A DNA stretch of 64,000 bases. It comes from Branchiostoma floridae (Eukaryota > Chordata > Leptocardii > Amphioxiformes > Branchiostomatidae). Shown piece by piece: positions 1-12,100 of this stretch (position 1 is its first letter; every line of letters begins with the position of its first letter). Made by a program: the position numbers and the translations under genes. Location: positions 16,814,907 to 16,878,906 of the forward strand of contig NC_049983.1 of NCBI RefSeq assembly GCF_000003815.2, read 5' to 3'. The notes under the pieces were generated by a model. The model did no database searches and was not told the DNA's origin. It worked only from the letters and a program-made list of their open reading frames with translations.

Positions 1-1084
1 CACTTATTACAGTACAATAAAACAATGCTACAGACTTTGAAATCTTTAAGAAAATATTACATTAAAATTGGTAACATGTGGATGAAAATACAAAATAACC
101 CTGCTGGCAAAAAAAAGTTGGAATATCTTCGAAAAATTGTAATAAATCTCAAGTTAACATATGACTGCATGTACAAAATAAGGAATTTTAAGGTAGCAGC
201 CATGTTTTTGATGTCAGCTGCAATGGTCAGAATGTGAAAAAACTGAATGACCCCTGGTAACACTGAAAATGGGCCATTTTTAGGCAACATTTTTAATGAT
301 AATTTCGCCAAATATTGATGGATTTCTCTATTTCTTTTTTTGTTGTGTTCCTTGTTATACCAGCTTTTGGAAAATACAAGTTAAAAACAGTAATATCTTA
401 TGTAGACTTTCTTATCAACTGGTATTAAACATGTGGAAAAATAAATGGGTACACTCAATTGTGCACGTGAAACAGCCGTATGAATTCTTTCTGTTATTCT
501 AGACAAAATATGGTTTGATGATTCAAGTTGCAACGAGTCGTCCAACCAATGACATAAATGTACATATTATGGTTTTATGTCTCGGATTTATGAAGGTACG
601 AATCCTTTTGTTTTCATGTCACAATTTTTTTGTGAGTGCCCCCCTCCCCCTTTTGTCGTATGGATGGCACATTTTCGTCCTCCAAAACACATCTTATAAA
701 TATTTCAAAACGGTGCATTGTACAACAATCACTTAACATCACACTTTGTAAGATATTGGCCGGGTAAGATGAGTTACTCACCGACATTCTGCTAAATTTG
801 ATGAAATTTCGGGTCAACAAAAATGTGAAGAGGCCGCCACGCTTGTCGAAAAGGCTTGTGGGTAAAAAACGTCACTCGAGCGTAGGGGGGAGACCATTAC
901 AACTTTAGGGTGGATTTTAAGGAACGTTTAAGTTTAAAAAATACACAATTTTCAACACTTTTAGTGCAATTACATATAGTGTATTTCATAAACTCTATTA
1001 ATTTTTATTGTCTAACATGATTTATCCCTTTTTGTATATTTTTGCAAATTCAAATCACCCCTTCTTCAGTAGTCGATGATTCCA
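1..1084. other. Intergenic, AT-rich, no gene seen
   Basis: Only short open frames without splice context or codon bias. No RNA gene or clear repeat was recognised. The right end grades into the RNASEK promoter. Confidence 0.5.
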
Positions 1085-1124
1085 TGACGTCACCCATGTG
1101 ATCATTGCTAAGCCGCCATTTTGG
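1085..1124 (+). promoter_or_regulatory. RNASEK core promoter: CRE and YY1-type sites
   Basis: A full CRE palindrome (TGACGTCA, 1085-1092) is followed by GCCGCCATTTTGG (1112-1124), the reverse-strand form of the YY1 motif that often marks TATA-less start sites. They lie about 100-140 bp upstream of the RNASEK start codon, with a GA-rich stretch between. The sites are seen; promoter function is inferred. Confidence 0.5.
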
Positions 1125-1222
1125 GGAGGAGAGAGAGAGAAATCAGGCGATGAACTGAAGAAATCTGGCCTATAATTTGACGTTCTAACTAAAGTTCCTG
1201 TAGCTACAGATCACTAGTCAAG

Positions 1223-2147
1223 ATGTTTGTCATCTGTGGACCAAAACTGTCCATATGTGGCTTCATTATCAGCATTTGGGGCATTATAATGATGGTAAGT
1301 TTGTTATCATGATTTTTTTTTTCGTCCTAAATTTTTTGTCACCTTGAAATGTAATCAATTTGATCAAGGAGCTTTTACATCAGATTTTGGTTGTGACCTA
1401 AAACTCCTAACCATTTAACTGTCTTATGTTTTACAGGGTTTGCTTGGAGTGTTCTTCCTGATCAAGAGCCCACTGCTTTTGGAGGACATTCCAGCGACAA
1501 AAGCCGACTTTGAAGAGTGAGTTTGATATTTTTATGAGATATTTTTGTTTTCTGAAATGTATACTAGTATTCACTATTGAATATTCACCTTTGAAGACAG
1601 CCAGTCGGTACCCAAAGAGTAATGAGGCTGCGCCAAAGTTAGGCGGGGTAGCCGTATAATAATATGATATTACAAGTGCTGGTGCAGGACAGCTGCCCTT
1701 GATTACTAATACTATCATGCTATTTTTTTTTTGCATAGATGGCTGACTTAATGTCATTTTCCTTGTTACACTGTTACAGTTCAGAGCCTACTAGTAGTTA
1801 CTTGGAGTCTGAATTAATTTCAGAAGCAATCGAAACATTACAACTTATCATATGACAACTATAGGCAATACACAATTTTAGGGTATTCACTAGTACTAGT
1901 ACTAGTACATTAGAGTACTAGTATTACCAAAATGACACAAGTCCCCTTACTACCCACATTGTTCTCTTTCTCAATGACATCTTACAATCTGCATCTCTTC
2001 CCTCCTCACAGACGAGCGAAGGTAGATGCGATATTCCAGCAGAGCGCGTACAACTGCTGGGTGGTGGCGGGAGTCTACGTGTTCGTCGGCCTCTTCAGCT
2101 ACTTCCAAATGAGAATGAACAGCAGACAGCAGTACGTCGTCACGTGA
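1223..2147 (+). CDS. RNASEK: Ribonuclease kappa (V-ATPase-associated small membrane protein)
   Basis: Three coding exons (1223-1294, 1437-1516, 2012-2147) splice in frame with clean GT-AG borders to a 95-residue protein. The family is about 95-98 residues long. Exon 1 gives the N-terminal CGPK motif and first hydrophobic segment (about residues 8-30). Exon 2 carries the loop with an EDIP motif, and exon 3 the second membrane segment, starting at YNCW and ending in a short basic tail. RNase kappa is a conserved two-pass membrane protein of endosomes. It was described as an endoribonuclease and later as a V-ATPase-associated subunit needed for endocytic acidification. It starts at the first ATG after the promoter. 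The 3' UTR appears long (AATAAA at 3570-3575). Confidence 0.92.
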
Positions 2148-3575
2148 AAACATGGTGGCGTCAAAAATATCATAACTTTGTACCGATTTTCTGTTTGTGC
2201 AGAATACATATAGTCTTCATCATTAAGAAATGGGTTGTTACCAGTGATAGGTTACCAGTATGGCATAGAGCAGGCCAGGGCAAGTAGATAACTGCTTGTA
2301 ACTTGGAAGAAAACATTTGAGTGTAGATAACTTGTATTGTTAATGCATAACAGTGAGATATGCAGAACTTAGTTTGCGACACTGTCAGGTTGTTTAGTCA
2401 ATATAAGCAGTCGCTGTGTTCCTGTGAAGCTGGTTTGTTACACTGAAGAGCGGGTATACCGGCTATACAGAGATTCAGATTGATTATTTAGATATTGTTC
2501 AAATCTTGACACAAACAAGAAAATTAGCGGGGATTTCATGTTACATATGTATACTATGATCTAAGGTTTAGGGTGTGTTTATGATGGTTTAAATGGTTCC
2601 ACAATCCAGCTCTAGAAATGGAGTGTTCCATTTCTTTGTGGATATATAAGTGGTGTGATAATGTAATGAGTTGGATGTATTTTCACTATATTGTGTAGCT
2701 CAGTACAGTGTAAAGGACTGAGCTTTTGGTACTCAGATTGTGATATTAGGATACAATAATGTTTGAAAACAAGTCCGGTAATGTATTGTAAATTTCCTTT
2801 CCTTATGAGACTCTACTTCTATTATTCATATCAAAAGAGTTGTATGTACAATGTAGTCGTGACTGCTAGAATTATAATAGGTTCAAATGCTGAATGGGAA
2901 CATGTAAAGTTCAGAAGGTTGTAAAATTGTACAGTACAAGCCTATCAACACTATGGTGTATTTTGATTTGTGAAACTCATATGTCATAGATTATAACATG
3001 ATGAGATGTCAGTTATGATAAAATCCCACTTGAAAAAAGTTATATGGATGTCATTTCAGTTCATAGTGTAAAGTAAAGCTCAGAACAGTATAAATGTAAA
3101 AAGGGAAGATGAGTGTTACATTTTTCTGTTGTCTTCTAGAAGTGACTGTACAATGGTTATGGCATGTATAACTATAACATTTGTAGTGTACTCAATGGAA
3201 GAAGTAACTGTGACAACTAAGTAAGAAGATACACTCTGGGTTATTCTTCAAATATCACTCAATTCCTGGTAGTCTGTTAACTCTGTTAGCAGTTGGTGTA
3301 GGTACTCTATGCATAAGCTATAACACCTGAAAAATATCGAGATATTGAAAAAGTTGAAAATGTTGTGTTGGTGAAGCTATAGACAAACAGTGTGCTGACA
3401 ACTGATATAAAGTCCTTATGGACATTGTGTACCCAACACTAGTGCAATACAACTTGTTCACTGTACCATTCTGAAAGTGTTGTGTGGCTTACTAATCTTA
3501 CATTTATGCATCGTGGAAAGACTCTTACTTCATTCTAAGCATGGAGCGTTGTTCTAAGTTAGCAATTAAAATAAA
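2148..3575 (+). other. Probable RNASEK 3' UTR ending at an AATAAA
   Basis: No supported coding sequence. AATAAA at 3570-3575 is the first canonical polyadenylation signal on the plus strand after the RNASEK stop. It sits only about 130 bp from the stop codon of the convergent minus-strand DED gene, so the two transcripts would meet tail to tail. Confidence 0.45.
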
Positions 3576-3706
3576 CCAATGTACAATGTATCTTAAACAT
3601 CATAGCTGGATATTCATGAATATCCTTGTCAATATTCGGGAAATTCTTGCAATATTTGTGACACTGGCCACCTATAGTATCAAACTTAAATCGGATCTCA
3701 TAATGA

Positions 3707-5720
3707 TTATAAGAGCACGCAAAATTTTGAGGATTTCTTCTTTCCTGATGTGGTCGTTGGAATGTCCTTTGGAGAAGTTTTATCACAAGAACGGTTGCCT
3801 GTGTCCTCTTGGTCTTGTTCCCTAGTTTCTTCTGGGACGGCGCCCATGTTTCCGGCCAGGACAGCACGTTTGGGGCCGTTTTCGGGAATAGTGGAGAGGC
3901 GGCGTTTGCTGTCGCTGTTTGAAGAGGCTGCTGCTCCCTGCGGAAGCGGTAGACACATTTAAATGCATTTATAACCAAACTTCCCAGATGTGTATACTCA
4001 GTAAAATCTCAGCTAGTCTGCCTATCATACAGTGGTGCTTGCACCTGCCTGATCTTGGAATCTGGAAAGACCTTTGCATGTGATGCCACAACCACCAGGC
4101 GCAATGTTTACTCAACCCCCAAGTCCTTTCAAAGTTGAATTTACCGTAGTGGCAACTACCAGGTTTAACCATCCAACATGGCGGACAATGCTACGTCATA
4201 GTCACATGAGTGCGAACCACTGATTATGTGGTCTGAGTGAGAAGTGCAAAACCCGCATCTCCACCATAGTAGATCTATACCATGTTGCAATATCCTTACA
4301 GTCATCTTATTTTTTTCAGCCTGAGTCGAAGTTTAAATTTTCACCTCTTCGTCTTCTTCCTCTTCTTCTTCTTCCTCCACCACTTGCGGCTGATTGGAGG
4401 CTACAAACGGCGACTTACTGACCCACGGTGTATCCTTCCGCCTCCTGGCCAGTCTAGCAGCGTCATCACCTACAGAAAAACAGCCAAGTAGGTGGGCAAG
4501 AACCACGTCCTTTTTTGAGAGGAAAATGAAGTCGTGGAAGGCCAAAGCTCAATTTTATTGACAACCTAAGAGCTGACACCAGACTAAGGCCTACGTCACA
4601 TTTCCTACTCGGGTCCCGGTCAAGCTGTTTGCGGAAACGAAAAATCAAAATTTATGCCAATAAATATACACAAGGCGTGCTGTTGAATTATTCTGGGTAC
4701 GTTTTGTGTTCTTGTTGTCTTTTATATCGTACTTTTCGTTCCCAAAAACTGCCAGGCCGGGCCCCTTTGTGGAGATGTGACGTTAGCCTAAGTAAAGGCA
4801 ATCAAGACCCAGATGGAAGATGGGGAAGAAGCGTTCGAGCCTAGTACGAGCGGGTGCTTGGCCAAAGAAAATGTATGCCCACATACTATAACATAGTCTA
4901 TGGCCACAAACGTGTTAAAGCCAGCGGTTCTATGCACCCTAAGTCGTAAAACAATATGTGCAGATATGCTACATTAGATTGACATTAAAATGAAAAGTGA
5001 CAGAAGAATGACGAGTGCTACTGGTTACAACATCTACGAATCCCATGATGTTATGAAACAAAAACTTTTATTGCAGAAAAACAAAAACAAAAACAACATT
5101 GTTTACTTAAAAGTCATAGACAGCCGTAACTTACTTTTAGAAGAGAACTCTTTGAGTTTGATGACCAGATCGTCTCTCCCCGCCATCTTCATTGCTTCCT
5201 CAAGTTTACCCACGTTGTTGGGAGGCCCGATTTTCCCGTGATCCTCCAGGGTCTCCAACAAGTCAAACGGACTCCTCACTTTCTCTAAGATACTTTCTCC
5301 CAGGTCCTCCTTGAACATGAACTTGACGATTTCCATGTCGTCTTCTTTCATTTCTTTCCCCAACTCGTACAGAAGAGTCCTATACGGTGTAGGATGCTCA
5401 TTCAAGAACAGAGGTTGATTTGTCCGCCATGTTGCATCGTCCTTGTAGGTGTCCTCCATAATTTTTACCAAGTCCTCTCTCCCTATGATTTGGAGCAATT
5501 TTTCCAGGAAGCCCAGCTGACACACAAAGAGGGCTAACCCCTTGTAGATTCGAGACAGTTCTGTCTTTGGGAAGACGTCGATTACAAGAAACTTCAGCTC
5601 TTCAATTTCATTCTCCGCCAACTTACTCGAAAGTTCTTTTAAAAGCTTATTCTGCACAACGACTTCAGATAAAGTTAAGGTAGTGGTGTGCCGCACATAC
5701 GTTTCCGACATTGTTGTCAA
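3707..5720 (-). CDS. Tandem death-effector-domain protein with C-terminal CaaX prenylation box
   Basis: Three exons on the minus strand (5720-5135, 4469-4345, 3937-3707) join in matching phases (1, then 0) to about 313 residues. Exon 1 encodes two consecutive six-helix DEDs (about residues 16-95 and 110-195), each with the RxDL signature of helix 6 (GREDLV, GRDDLV). The domain order is that of c-FLIP and the prodomains of caspases 8/10. Exon 2 ends in a Glu/Asp run. Exon 3 is Ser/Lys rich and ends GKKKSSKFCVLL: a polybasic patch plus a CaaX box with terminal Leu, the pattern geranylgeranyltransferase I recognises. No caspase domain is present. If exon 1 reads through its GTAAGT donor, it hits a stop (5103-5105) after ten different codons and a polyA signal, giving a 205-residue unanchored form. 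Seen: domains, splice sites, CaaX. Inferred: adaptor or FLIP-like modulator on membranes. Confidence 0.78.
4584..4791. mobile_element. MITE, family shared with 62236-62652
   Basis: About 208 bp with imperfect inverted ends: CTAAGGCCTACGTCACATTT at the left, and at the right a stretch whose complement reads CTTAGGCTAACGTCACATC. Both arms have a GGCC/GGTCCCGG-rich subterminal part and an ACACAAGGCGT core. Two further copies with the same ends lie in tandem at 62236-62430 and 62435-62652. There is no coding capacity. It lies in intron 1 of the DED gene. Confidence 0.7.
5067..5072 (-). terminator. Intronic polyadenylation signal of the DED gene
   Basis: TTTATT on the plus strand reads AATAAA on the minus strand, 31 bp past the read-through stop codon at 5103 and inside intron 1 of the spliced model. 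It would terminate the short isoform. Confidence 0.55.
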
Positions 5721-7765
5721 ACTGCAATGTTCCGTGCGCAGCGATTGCGTGAAAAGCTACGGTCCAAACACCAGGACGCCGAGACCTTTGCCTGAAAAAC
5801 AGCGAACAAAGTACAGTGTTAAGACACTTGAGATTAAGTCGTGTGAACTAACACGATTAAATCGGCCTTTTTTAGACCTTGGACGGATTCTGACTGGCAA
5901 CCTTTGTCACTGTGTAGGGACTTTGGACAAAGAGGCTGCTGCGACTGTGCAGTTACGAATTCTTTCGTACCCAAACTTGCCGGAAAATCTAAGCTTAAAA
6001 AAAAAGCTTACTGAAAAATTTAACAGTAAGGTAACGACCATCCTGTCCTGGTGAACTTATGTTGTCACTGGCCTAAGTCTTTTGTGATATTCGGATGTCA
6101 TTTTTGTCCAGTTGATTCCAATTGATTCAATTGTAGAATGTGACGGCGGACATTTGGCCCAACGTTGTTCAGAGGACAAGGTACAAAATAGAGCGCAGTA
6201 TCACCTTGAATTTGAAGGCAGTCAAAATTGCATCTATAGTTCATTTCTTAACTTCACATTTGCGACTCCACCGTTTGTATTCGTCCTAAACCAGGATAAG
6301 GCCTCTCGCCCGGACGAGGACTGTGGAAAAGTAAATTTACTCATACGATCCTAAGTTGGAATGTGTTGTGCAACTACTGGGCATGGCTGGTACGCAGAGA
6401 TCCAATAATTATATGCTATATAGTCAACAACTTCCTTATATGGTATATCGCCCACGGTCTTATCATCAAAGCCACTGTCACTAATGTCATACGCCTATGA
6501 TAGGATTACGATATAGTCAGACTTACAAAATTTGTGACCAAAAAATGTTGATTCTTGAAGATGATCGACAGTTTCTTAGCAGTCCATTAGCCTCGCTCAA
6601 CATCGTACGGAGAAAATCGCACCACGCATGTTTATGGCGCGGTCACATAGGTCATGCGATTTTGGTGCCATAGGATTTTCAAGCAGGCTGTGACAGAACC
6701 AACCACCACCGACATGGATCCAAAACAGCAATTTGTGTATCAAGACAGCTAAACTATGCAGGAGACGTACGTTTATTGTCCTGCAAAATGCCTGAAGTTA
6801 GCGATCTTAAGACGATCGCACGACCTATATGTGACTGCGCCCTTAACACGACAAAAACACCATTCATATACATGCTATGATTGTTCCATGGATATATTCA
6901 GAGCAAGACGACATACATACCTTGTTTGTCTACAGGAGGCGGATTTGCTTCCTTATTTCCGCCACTGGCTGCGCGCAACCAAAAGGACTAAACTAAACCT
7001 GGCAACGTTATGTAAACAGTCGATAGCATGCCTTTACTAAGCAACCATAAAAACACGTCAGGTCCTGTGCAAATACACGGGCAATATAAAGCGATGTGTA
7101 CTGTTGATGGAGGGGGCAAGTTGATGGATGATTAAAAGTTATTGTTTAACGGCAAACAAACGAATAAAGTGTTTTCAAGAGGCTTGGTGTGTGTACGGGA
7201 CGACAAGCTAATTTACATAATGTGGTCAACAACACGCGTTTACTACTACAGTACTACGGTAGCAAGATAGAACCTATCCTGACTGTCCATCACAATCAAC
7301 AGTTAGTGAAAAAGAAAGACTGCCTTCGTTGCTTTTGTTTTGCATATCTTCGTTTTAGAAGAGGGTGAGCTATGGGATCAGTGTATTCAGCTTGTTGAAC
7401 TTCAATACCATTAATTAGAGTTCTAAGTTCAAAAAACGTTCACGTTCACGTTCTGTGAAGTACTATGAAGAGTCAAGACCTTATCACATTCGAAGTATTA
7501 TAATAATCCATTCATGGCCTCTGCAGTTATGTTGCTAAGGTACAAACACCATTTCACAATCACACCACTGTAAATCTTACCCAAAACACAGCCTTCTCGA
7601 TAAAGGAAGGAAAGTACATGTATTGATATTCGTACTTTGCTTCTTCTTTTTTTTTTAGATCTACAAATTTTAAATGTTCATGACATGTTCTTACCTGAAT
7701 CAGACAGGAGTGCACATCCGTAGCCAAAATGGTGGTCTTAAAAAGTTTTTCAAAAGCTTTTTTTT

Positions 7766-7784
7766 GGGGGGGGGGGGGGGGGGG
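7766..7784. repeat. Poly-G homopolymer, 19 G
   Basis: Uninterrupted run of 19 G followed by AGGGAGGG. It is a candidate G-quadruplex and a likely sequencing-length ambiguity. Confidence 0.9.
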
Positions 7785-8651
7785 AGGGAGGGCAAGTACC
7801 CAAGGGGACCGATCATTACGTCTTCGATTCCGGTCGTACCTCCGACCCCAAAACACTCTTAGCGCACCACCCCTTTCCATCGGTACCGGTTGTCGGCATA
7901 CCGTTCTTCCACAGAAATCTCCTCTCATTCAACGTTCAAGTGATTGCCTCTCCTGTTCTTAATGTACGAACCGTCCCCAATGCCATTGCTAAAACCCTAA
8001 TATACCGGCGGCTCAAGCTAGCGGCCTTTACAACGCAATATGATACACGTCTTTCCAGTGGCGCTCCCGCGCAGTTGCGCAACTTGTCAATCCCCCTGCT
8101 GTATATATGGCAAGAAGGCACCACTGGGTAATTATAACAGGCGCGCGTCGGAATCTCGAGATAAATATAGAATTGAAACCCTTCGGATGCGTGCTGTCTC
8201 TGTGAGCGGGTATGTTAGGTTGACTTTCGACATCAGACGACTGTTATAACGTAAGTACTGATAGTAAGCTATGAAAGCTGTCGTTGGTGGCGTTGTTTTG
8301 TTGTTGTACACAAACTGTGCGTTGAATCATAAGAAAAAACTAGGCGGTAAAAATAGTGTTTACAACGACTTATTTGGATTCTTTGCTGGTGCACGATTCT
8401 TGAATCATATGTTGAAGTAAGCGTGGTCACAGGCTTGCTTACGTCACGGTAATGTGATTTTGCGACTCAAACCATGGCTTCTACACTGCAAATTGACTTT
8501 AATAGCGCTTTAGTTTCGCAATTGGCTACTGTAATAGACAGATTTATCGTGATTTAGAATGACAGCTGAATGTGGTTTGGCACTGAACTCAAATGTTTTC
8601 AGACTCTGTGACCGTACTGAATATCCGGTATAGGATGGGGAGGGGGGTTAA

Positions 8652-8712
8652 AGTGTGTGTATGTGTGTGTGTGGGGTAGGGGGGGGGGGGGGGGTAGGGG
8701 GGGGGGGGGGGT
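8652..8712. repeat. GT/poly-G low-complexity tract
   Basis: A short (GT)n stretch runs into two long G runs separated by TA. The exact length is unreliable in any assembly. Confidence 0.9.
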
Positions 8713-9115
8713 ATGTTACAGTGTAAGGTACACGGGGACAGCGATTATGAATCAATGATTGTTGTAATTTTTTTCGATACATTTCAATGTTTGACTTTAA
8801 GGGCAAAGATTCAGGTTGAGTGTTACAAAAAAAGTATCTGTATCTGTATAGCCGGTATAACCACCCTTCAGCGTAACACACCGGCAGTATATCTAGATAA
8901 TAGTATTTCTACTGGTTGCGAAGAAGCACATGGGTGACATACACAAATCATTCCCTTTATTTGGCATTTTTCTTTAAGAATCACTATGATAACTTTATTT
9001 GCTTAGCGCTAATTCATTGGATTCGTATTACTTGACAATTGTCCCTTTCAAGATATATTTAGGAGCGTCAATATCCCATTGTCTGTGTCTGTGCCCGTCT
9101 CGGCAGAGGTTGAAC

Positions 9116-12100
9116 ATGTCTGCAGACGACAGCCCCGATCTACCGCTGCAGGACAAGCCATGTGCGCAGTGTGGCGCTGCAGCCGAGCAGCGCTGTGGCA
9201 GGTGACGGATTTCTTTTCTTTTATTACATTCTCAACAGAACCATGATCTTAATCTGAAAAGTTTCTTCTTTTATCGCCGTCAACGTGAAAATATTGAATC
9301 TACGCAATTATAAACCTAAAAGAAATTTCCCTCTTATGATCTGACGTCATTTGGTTCGACGTCAAAACGTAGAGCCAGCGCCGCCGCCGAAGGGGCAATA
9401 TAATTTTTCTGTAAAATGATAATTCCTAGCTTCAAATGTACAGGCCTATTCTAGATTGACTTCACACGAATCTTTAACCATCCAACATGGTGGACAGTGA
9501 ATGGCGCCATCGTCACGTGACTGGGAACCAACCTCTACTCTTTTGCAGATGTCTGTCGGTATATTACTGCTCACGTGACCACCAGAAGGAACACTGGAAG
9601 GCGCACAGACTGGACTGTAAACCGTACAGGATAGAGACGACAGAGGACAGAGGTAATACATGTTGTCATCCGCTTTAGGCTTTACAATAGCCTGGCCTGA
9701 CTCCAGCCTTGTTAGCATTGGTCCGCTCATGAAGGTCGCTACCCCGCCAACAAGACTGGGTACCCTCAATATGTATCCGCCAAAGTTTTGTTGTTGATTG
9801 TACTTGTTATACTCGTTTGTGTTGTATTTGTTTACATCCTTGTGACATCATTTTGTATTCATATATATTATTAACGTTGGTTTGTTTATGTAATCTTATT
9901 TTATTTTGGACAGAAGCGAGGGAAAGGACTTATGCCTGTTACTTTTGTCCAACTCATTTTTACACGCATGATGAAGAAGTTGAAATAAATAAAAAAATAA
10001 AAAACAATCAAACGTTTAACGGCGGCGTTTGTTAGCAGGGAACGGACCAAAGCTAACAAGGCTGGATTTCAGGCTAGCCTTACAACTCTCCAATTAGCCC
10101 AGCCTTGCACTAGGTACTAGTATTCCTCGACCGTTATATGTGGGAGCATCGAATGCAATTTTTCTTTCAATTTTGTCTCTTTTTTTTCTCATTTTCTCTG
10201 CCATCTTTAATCGGAAATTAGATTAAGTGAAATATGATATTAGTAACAGGAAGATAGTTTGAGGCCAGTCCTTAGGCCTTTACTTTATTCCGCGTTTCAG
10301 GGACAAAGAAGGGTAGCATGTGAAAGGATACATTTTGTCATACAAGGGAAGAGTGTAATGTAACACGATAATAACGTATTACAACAAGGGGACACTAAAC
10401 AAGAGAACCCAATGAATGTCAACATTGGCGCAGTGTGAAAAAGAATATAGAAACATTTTTATTTTAAAGTCCAGGAGCGTGAATGGGCCATGACGGCCGG
10501 GAGTAACTTGATAGTGTATTCTGTAGTTAGTACTGTCCCTGGTGCGGAATGCTTTCCCACCTCTCCATCTCTTTCCTACTGTCTTTCTCCCGTTCTCTCT
10601 CCCCCTCTCTCTCTCTCTCTTTCTCAAAACATTCATTTGTACTACTATACTATACTTTGCTTGTCCACCTCTCCATCTTTTTCCTTGTCTTTCTCAATTT
10701 CTCTCCCTCTTTTTCTCTCTCGTGCTCTTTCTCTTTCTCTCTCAAAACGTTCATTTGTACTACAATACAGACCATAAGTAAAACGACGAACGACGGTGTC
10801 ATGACAAAAATAACATGTTCTTTTATTCTAATGTCTAAGTCACAACGTCACATCGGCTAACAGAATGGGGACATCAACTTTCAAAGAGACAGTCCTAAAC
10901 TTTCAAGGTTACAGTCCTAAACTTTCAAGGGGACAGTTTGAGTTAGCAGCAGCCACCGATATGCCTTAAACTTTATAGTTATGAAGCTCTGTGAAAGGCA
11001 ATTCTAACATCCATCCTTAAAGTGGTAAAACCTACATGTACAATACATGGTTACAATGTAATATTAAAAACATGTATATTTAAGCCATCACTTACAGCTG
11101 AGACATACTAGACTTAACATGACAAAACAGTGAGTATAGATACATATTCGTCAACATTTAATATACATATACTAACGTTATATAATATCAAGAATATTGT
11201 ATAATGATCTTGATAATATCATCTCTCAGATAAGAAAGATGCATAATCAGCCGGTCTGCTCGGGTGCATCCACCGGCGCACGGAACACCAGGTTCGGCGT
11301 CAGCGGGTACCCTGCCGCAGACACGCCGGTGCCGATCCGTACGTTCGGCCAGGTGGTCAGCATGCTCGCCATCGCGTACGCTTCATACCTCTGCGCCGCC
11401 TCCTGCTCCAACCGGGCCTGCTCAGCCGCCTTCTTCTCGTAAGACTTTTTCTTCTCCCGAGACTTTGCCGCCTCCCGAGACTTGGCCGACTCCCGAGACT
11501 TTCTGCCTCCTCTTCTCATCTTCCCCACTTTCTGCGCTTCCTTCGCCTTCAGCTTTGTTCCGCCGGCTGTGCCACCAGACAGAAACCCGGACTTCATCCC
11601 GCCAAAGGTTTCCTTCTTTCTGGCACCACTCTTGTTGTTTTGACGCTGTGCATCCTGACCATCTGTAGACGGTGCGAAGGTTACCTTCTTCTTAGCACCA
11701 CTCTTGTCAGCTGAAGGCTGAGCATCCAGGTCGTCTGTAGACGGTGCGAATGTCACCTTCTTCCTCGCACCACTCTTGTCAGCTGAACCCTGTCCATCCC
11801 GGCCGTCTGCAGACGGTGCAGGGGTAGGCACCGAGGAGCTTGGACGGGGCAGGTTGGCCGGTGCAGGTCGCCCTGTAAGGAATAGAAAATAAGAAAGCAA
11901 ATCAGTACAAGCAAACACATTTTCACCCATTTTTAGAAAGCATATTGACATTGCTGCAGGACTTCTAAAACAGCTAGGCTTAGGAAAGACTCGTTCTATA
12001 TCAAAAGTTTAATGTTTCATGTGTTGCAGTAATCTGTGTAACCCCTCCAAAGTTGGGAGGCGAAATACGAAATAGTACAATACCAGTAGATCCCTTACTT

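Larger units (their letters stand above)
5721..9115. other. Spacer between divergent DED and SMYD genes
   Basis: No exon that joins to a neighbour was found. It contains poly-G tracts (7766-7784 and 8652-8712) and scattered short open frames without coding character. It must contain the promoters of both flanking genes, but I see no convincing TATA or initiator. Confidence 0.5.

Noticed and set aside
1431-1757. 108-residue minus-strand frame over RNASEK exon 2
   Set aside because: Antisense to a clear coding exon, with no splice context.
4168-4210. Similarity to 9478-9530 (ACCATCCAACATGG followed by GGACA)
   Set aside because: Probably fragments of one dispersed repeat. Too short and diverged to define an element.
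10490-10860. Three overlapping Ser/Leu/Phe-rich frames
   Set aside because: Translations of CT-rich low-complexity DNA in three frames, none with splice or homology support.
11264-11668. Pro/Ser-rich plus-strand frame of 134 residues
   Set aside because: Shadow of the nested minus-strand gene's last exon.
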